NCBI RefSeq assembly: GCF_024868665.1
Contig: NC_079891.1
Location: forward strand, 25,334,103 to 25,398,102
Source: Triplophysa rosa
Lineage: Eukaryota > Chordata > Actinopteri > Cypriniformes > Nemacheilidae
DNA length: 64,000 nt
Direction: 5' to 3'
The notes beneath the pieces were generated by a model. That model ran no database searches, was not told where the DNA came from, and saw only the letters and a list, made by a program, of their open reading frames with translations. Position numbers and translations under genes: made by a program. Shown one piece after another: positions 59,666 to 64,000 of the stretch. Positions within the stretch are counted from its first letter, which is position 1. Each line of letters opens with the position of its first letter.

Positions 59666-60567
59666 AAGTACCATAAAAGTATCATATAAAGTGGTTCATA
59701 TGACTGGCACTATTCAAAACTATTCTTAAGCCACACAACTGACCCTTCGCAAAGCCCGCCCCCTTTTGCTAGGTCCGACATCAGCCAAAGTGCTCCCACT
59801 GCACTAAAGAATATTCATTGTGAAATAATCATTTCTGGGGAAAAATGACGTGTACTTTCACCAAAAAGCAATACAAAAGTCTGCAATATGCATTTAAAGT
59901 ATATATTCAGAATGTGAAAGTGACTCGGAATAAATTAAACAAAATAAAGATCGAAACTCCAGCCTAACGTACTTTGCTTGCTGTAACGACATAACGTCTG
60001 GATAGTGGCATTGGTTTCTGACAAGTTTAGGCAACGGGTGAAACTGTGATTATGACCGTAAAGATCAAATTTTACCTCTGATAAAATTCTGTCAGTGTTG
60101 ATGAGATGCAGTCCTTCAGCACGGATCAAATGCGGTAAAACTCTGGACTTGCCTTCTTCACAAGTCTTCTTGTGAGAGTCTGTTTTAAGAAGTCTTCATT
60201 GTTGTATGGCTAGGGCTGGGAATTGATTCCTTGATTCCAAGGAGTCGACTCCTCTTTAAGAGCCGTCATAAGCACAAGCCCCGACCCTTAGCTGATGTCA
60301 TTGGTCAACTAAATCACATTAGTTTCTTGTCTAAACAGTAGAGAAAAACTGATGGATGAAGTCTAGAGCTGTGGAATGACAAAATATTCTGCATGCATAA
60401 AAGCAAAAGCTTTGTTTGCACACACAATGCAGATATAATTACATGTATCCCCACACATTTAACAAATCATATAACTACGTTTGTCTTTTCAGACCGACTG
60501 TAAACAGACCGTCTTCTCTTACTATGTCTTCTCTTAATACGATGAGCTCAGTATGTGCGTAAAGAGA

Positions 60568-60590
60568 ATTACATATATATATATATATAT
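60568..60590. repeat. TA microsatellite
   Basis: An uninterrupted AT dinucleotide run. Confidence 0.9.
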
Positions 60591-60780
60591 AGAGCACAAT
60601 CTCACAACATATATACTTACATGAACATCTGTTTAAAGCTGTTAAAATTGGACAGAACTTTTTCAACACCTGTCTGCACTACTTGCATTTAACATTAAAT
60701 GAGAAGATTAAAAGAGCAATAGCAATAAACGTGTATGAGTCTATTAGTCAGTAAAGAGAAACAGAGCTACTTAGTAACTG

Positions 60781-61244
60781 GGGCCTCATTTATAAAACGT
60801 GCGTACGCACAGATTTGATCGTAAAGTGTGCGAAGCAAACATCCATGGCAACGTTCATATTTATAAAAACGGTCTTTGATGTAGAAAAGTGCTTAGAGCC
60901 ACGCCAGGGTCTGAGCAGATGTACGCACTTTTGCTTGTCCAAGTGCTGCAAGTTTTTGGAAATACAAGTCAATCTTGCCGCTTGTATAGGATTTGGACGT
61001 AGTCTTTCATATATCAATGACATTAATTAAACATTGTTAAAATCGGAGATCTGAAACTGTTAGCTGCGTGCAATTTCAAGATCATTTGCGATTTATAGAC
61101 TTCACATCTGATAGAAAGGCGTACACACGTTTTCTGTGCGTACAGCGTACGTTCGTTCTATGAATCACACATACGCACTTGGAGAAATGATCGTAAAGTC
61201 AAATTTAGGACGGTTTCTACGCAACATTCTATAAATGAGGCTCC
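60781..61244. mobile_element. MITE with GCCTCATTTATA ends
   Basis: Left GGCCTCATTTATAAAACGTG and right, reverse-complemented, AGCCTCATTTATAGAATGTT are inverted repeats. Many CGTACGC motifs occur inside. About 460 bp, non-coding. Confidence 0.75.
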
Positions 61245-62940
61245 TGATCTCTAGAGATCTGTCTGTCATTTACACTTAGAGAATATGCAGTTTTTGATTT
61301 ACATCGGCCACTAGCGTTGTATTATAGATTTGCAACGAATCTCTCAGTCCAAACATGACGGTGGCCACCACAGTACAAAAAGATGTCGTCGGCTGCGACA
61401 GCGCGTCTTCTCATGTTGAAGCAGGGAAGAGACCATGCGGGCATTAGAAAGACTGTAGAAAGAGCAATGTCTTATTTATTATTAAAATAAAAGCTCTGTG
61501 GATTTTAAGTATAAAAAGAAGGATAAAAGTCAGGCAGGAGCTAGGACCTGCGTTAATATTATAAAGACTTCCAGCAGAGACACGTTAGGACCCACGGTAC
61601 AAGGCTTTTAACAGAGTTAGGGATGGGCATTTTTGATCATATTTAATTTCGAGTACTGGACAGGTTTGAAAAACGAGTACTCGATTAATTGGGGGCGGGG
61701 CATTAGAGGGGGTGGGGCGTGTCCCCCATACCATGGTGACAATGAAAAGATTTTAATTACAACACTGATACGAAAATTTATGTTAATAAAACTATAAGAT
61801 TGAGTAAAAAATTAAATCGACACTGTTAGATTATAAAAAATCCACTATCAATGTTTTTGAAACATTTAAAAGAAATATCAGCGTGAGATGAAACGTCATC
61901 TCTACCCTGTCACATTTCTGTCTGTCAGTGTCTGACGGTAAAGTCTCTTATGCTCGTCTGACATGTCTGTCTGATAGTTGTGGTCTCACCAGACATTTTG
62001 TGTACAAATAAACTGGTGCGGAGCAGGGTGAGCGTTTTTAATCCATTCTTATGAACTTAAGCGCACGTTCACGTGGCGTTCGCGGAGAAGAGGAATGCTC
62101 GCTTTGCTCCGCGAGCGCAACGTTAGCTCAGCTTCCATGGGAATGGATTGAAAACGCTCGCCCTGCCCCGCGAGCGGCGCGAATACAACACTAAGCCATT
62201 ATAAACAGAAATTCTGTGCCCACTGGATGCAGCGCAAAGAGACGCAACAAACGTCCAGTTTATTTTTGCTTTCGCCATGTTGCATCGAGCCGCTCGCGTG
62301 CGGCGTAACGTTAGACAGAGTCCCAGCTAACAATTTTTGGTTACCAGACGTTAGTTTTACCCATAACTCTGGGAACCAAAAACAGACCGTTTCACCACTA
62401 ACGTTAGGGGAACCGTTTCACCACTATACCGCAAGGGAGAGGAAACGCTTAGAGTTGTTTGTCCGTTTAGGGCTGCTGTACAAAACATGGCGGCGAATTC
62501 AATGCATGTAGGCCCGCTCTGTATGTAGATATAAATAGCTTATTCTAAGGTATTACAAACTTAATGGTTCATTACGTAAGGTCTTTATACACCTCTGAAG
62601 AAATAGTTTTTGTATATTATATTGCATTTCTTTGAAAACAGCTAGTAGCCTAAATTACATTATTAATGAAAAATTATTATTACCGTAGTAAAACAGGGCA
62701 TTGAGCAGGAATCAAAAACAGCAGCTAGGATACGATAGAACAGAACTTCTATAGCTGTGTGCCGCAATGTACAGCATCTGCTAAATGTAACTATTTTCTC
62801 ATTTTTCCATTTCTCTCTGCTTTAAGTCTCCCCAACCGGAAACTGCCTAGGGTTCTGACCGTGAAACGCGGAAGTCACGCCTGCATATAGCCCATTGGAA
62901 TCGGAATCGACTGCAAAAAACTCAGAATCTAACAGCCCTA

Positions 62941-63776
62941 GCGACGACCAGGGGGGGGCACATAATATCGTCGTTATGATTGGTCCGGTCATCTGTCAAT
63001 CAAGCTCCACACGGGTCAATTGCTTTGTGGGAGGAACAGACTCAAATTGTAGGCCTACTGAAAATCTTGACACTTTACCATCCTTATTCACAATAGAAGT
63101 ATCAATGTCCAATTATTGAACAAACTGTTCTTTTTGAGTTTAATCTTTTTAATGAATCAACTTATCCAGTCTACAAACTTAAAAAGTTTTAATGATATCC
63201 TCGAATCAGACTGATCAGCTTCTTGAATTCTGACTCAATAATCCCGTCACGGTGATTAACGGCTCACTGGAGGGGAGGATTATAATATCGATTTAAATTT
63301 AGGTCTGTCAGAAGTACGTTTCCAATTCAGTGGTGCTGAGAACACGCATGAACACAAATCTGCGCAGGTTGCTGAGTAATGGTTGAGCTCATTAACATTC
63401 TGAGGCAACATCACGACGCACAAAGAAATGAAAGAAAGTGTCTGTGTGTCTTCTACATCCATGAGAATTAACATAGACAGCAGGCAGCCGTGGAAAAGCA
63501 GCTCTCCTGGAAGAATGAAGGTTCGGGGTTGATTACTCTGCAATGCACAACCGAAAGAAATTAATATAAAGTCATTGTTATCACAGTGTTCTCCAATCAT
63601 ATACAGTATTATGACTGAAGAGCTATTCATCACTCTTTATTGCCAGAGTGGATATTAATAACTGATGCATGATAGATCTCAAACTGAATGTAGTTTGTTG
63701 AATTACTGCGGGAACTCCAAAACAGCTGTTTTACTTGTTAAAACTGTGCAGATTATCCGCTCAATGGTTTTAACCA
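62941..63776. other. Non-coding sequence
   Basis: No exon or bounded element recognised; the frames here have no family resemblance. Confidence 0.5.
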
Positions 63777-64000
63777 TTAAAGGGATAGTTCACACAAAAA
63801 TAAAGGGTCTTTCATCATTTACTCACCCTCATGTCACTCCAAACCTGTATGTCATTTTTTATTTCTGGTGCAGAAAACAAAGAAGATATTTTGAAGAATG
63901 TTGGTAACCGAACAACATTGGACCCCATTTATTTCAAATGTTTGAACACTGAGACATGTCTCAAAATATCTTATTTTGTGCTCAAGAGAAGCAAGAGTCA
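63777..64000 (+). mobile_element. Cyprinid MITE, cut by the window edge
   Basis: It starts TTAAAGGGATAGTTCAC and continues CATTTACTCACCCTCATGTC, AAAGAAGATATTTTGAAG and ATGTTGGTAACC, the classic order of this family. The right half lies outside the window. Confidence 0.8.

Larger units (their letters stand above)
60211..62940. mobile_element. Possible hAT-type composite bounded by TAGGGCTG ends
   Basis: TAGGGCTGGGAATTGATTCC at the left and, reverse-complemented from the right, TAGGGCTGTTAGATTCTGAG face inward 2.7 kb apart, both with GATTCC-type motifs. No matching 8-bp flank is seen, so the two ends may belong to different fragments. The interval also holds the 60,781 MITE, a TA repeat, a second hAT-like start at about 61,618 (TTAGGGATGGGCATTTT) and part of the 34.5-kb transposon family. 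Confidence 0.35.

Overview
The window is teleost nuclear DNA, almost certainly from a cyprinid-type fish. It is AT-rich, has large introns, and is packed with the repeat classes typical of cyprinid genomes: TTAA- and TA-flanked MITEs, hAT and THAP-type DNA transposons, V-SINE-like elements with tRNA-derived heads, Ty3/gypsy and other LTR remnants, and long CA and GACA microsatellites. No bacterial, phage or organellar sequence was seen. Nearly all long open frames are transposon relics or chance frames in repeats.

The one recognisable host gene is zmat4 (zinc finger matrin-type 4) on the minus strand. Four coding exons are visible. The start-codon exon is 55480-55581, followed by 39844-39933, 32445-32601 and 24185-24409. 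Splice sites and phases agree at every junction. The exons encode three matrin-type C2H2 fingers, all with C-x2-C-x12-H-x5-H spacing. The fourth exon carries an in-frame TAA at 24222-24224 (codon 179), although conserved coding sequence continues past it. The final exon, with the fourth finger, was not found in the lower 24 kb. The copy may be a decaying duplicate, a truncated isoform, a polymorphism or a sequencing error.

Layout by region: 1709-5877 is a degraded minus-strand Ty3/gypsy element. 7.8-10.6 kb holds two copies of an interspersed repeat, one split by a 1,085-bp TIR element. 11.9-17 kb is a 2.27-kb inverted repeat around a single N. 17.2-18.2 kb is a short LTR element with two unlike LTRs. 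18.5-19.7 kb is a THAP-coding, TTAA-flanked DNA transposon. 20-22 kb contains MITEs and a piggyBac-like TTAA element. 24.2-55.6 kb is the zmat4 gene body. Its introns hold a three-level nested insertion (41.9-43.2 kb), two LTRs (46 and 48 kb), a 1.14-kb tandem duplication joined by a single N (49.0-51.5 kb), a hAT with a BED-finger remnant (53.3-54.9 kb) and a solo LTR (55.0 kb). 55.6-64 kb is 5' intron or upstream sequence rich in MITEs.

The most useful observations are the zmat4 nonsense codon, the two N-junctions, and an inverted U3-U3 LTR product with a target duplication. The N-junctions look like unresolved haplotypes differing by SINE insertions, one of them with an inverted block. No wholly new biological system was found; the novelty lies in repeat architecture and in possible assembly or structural variation.
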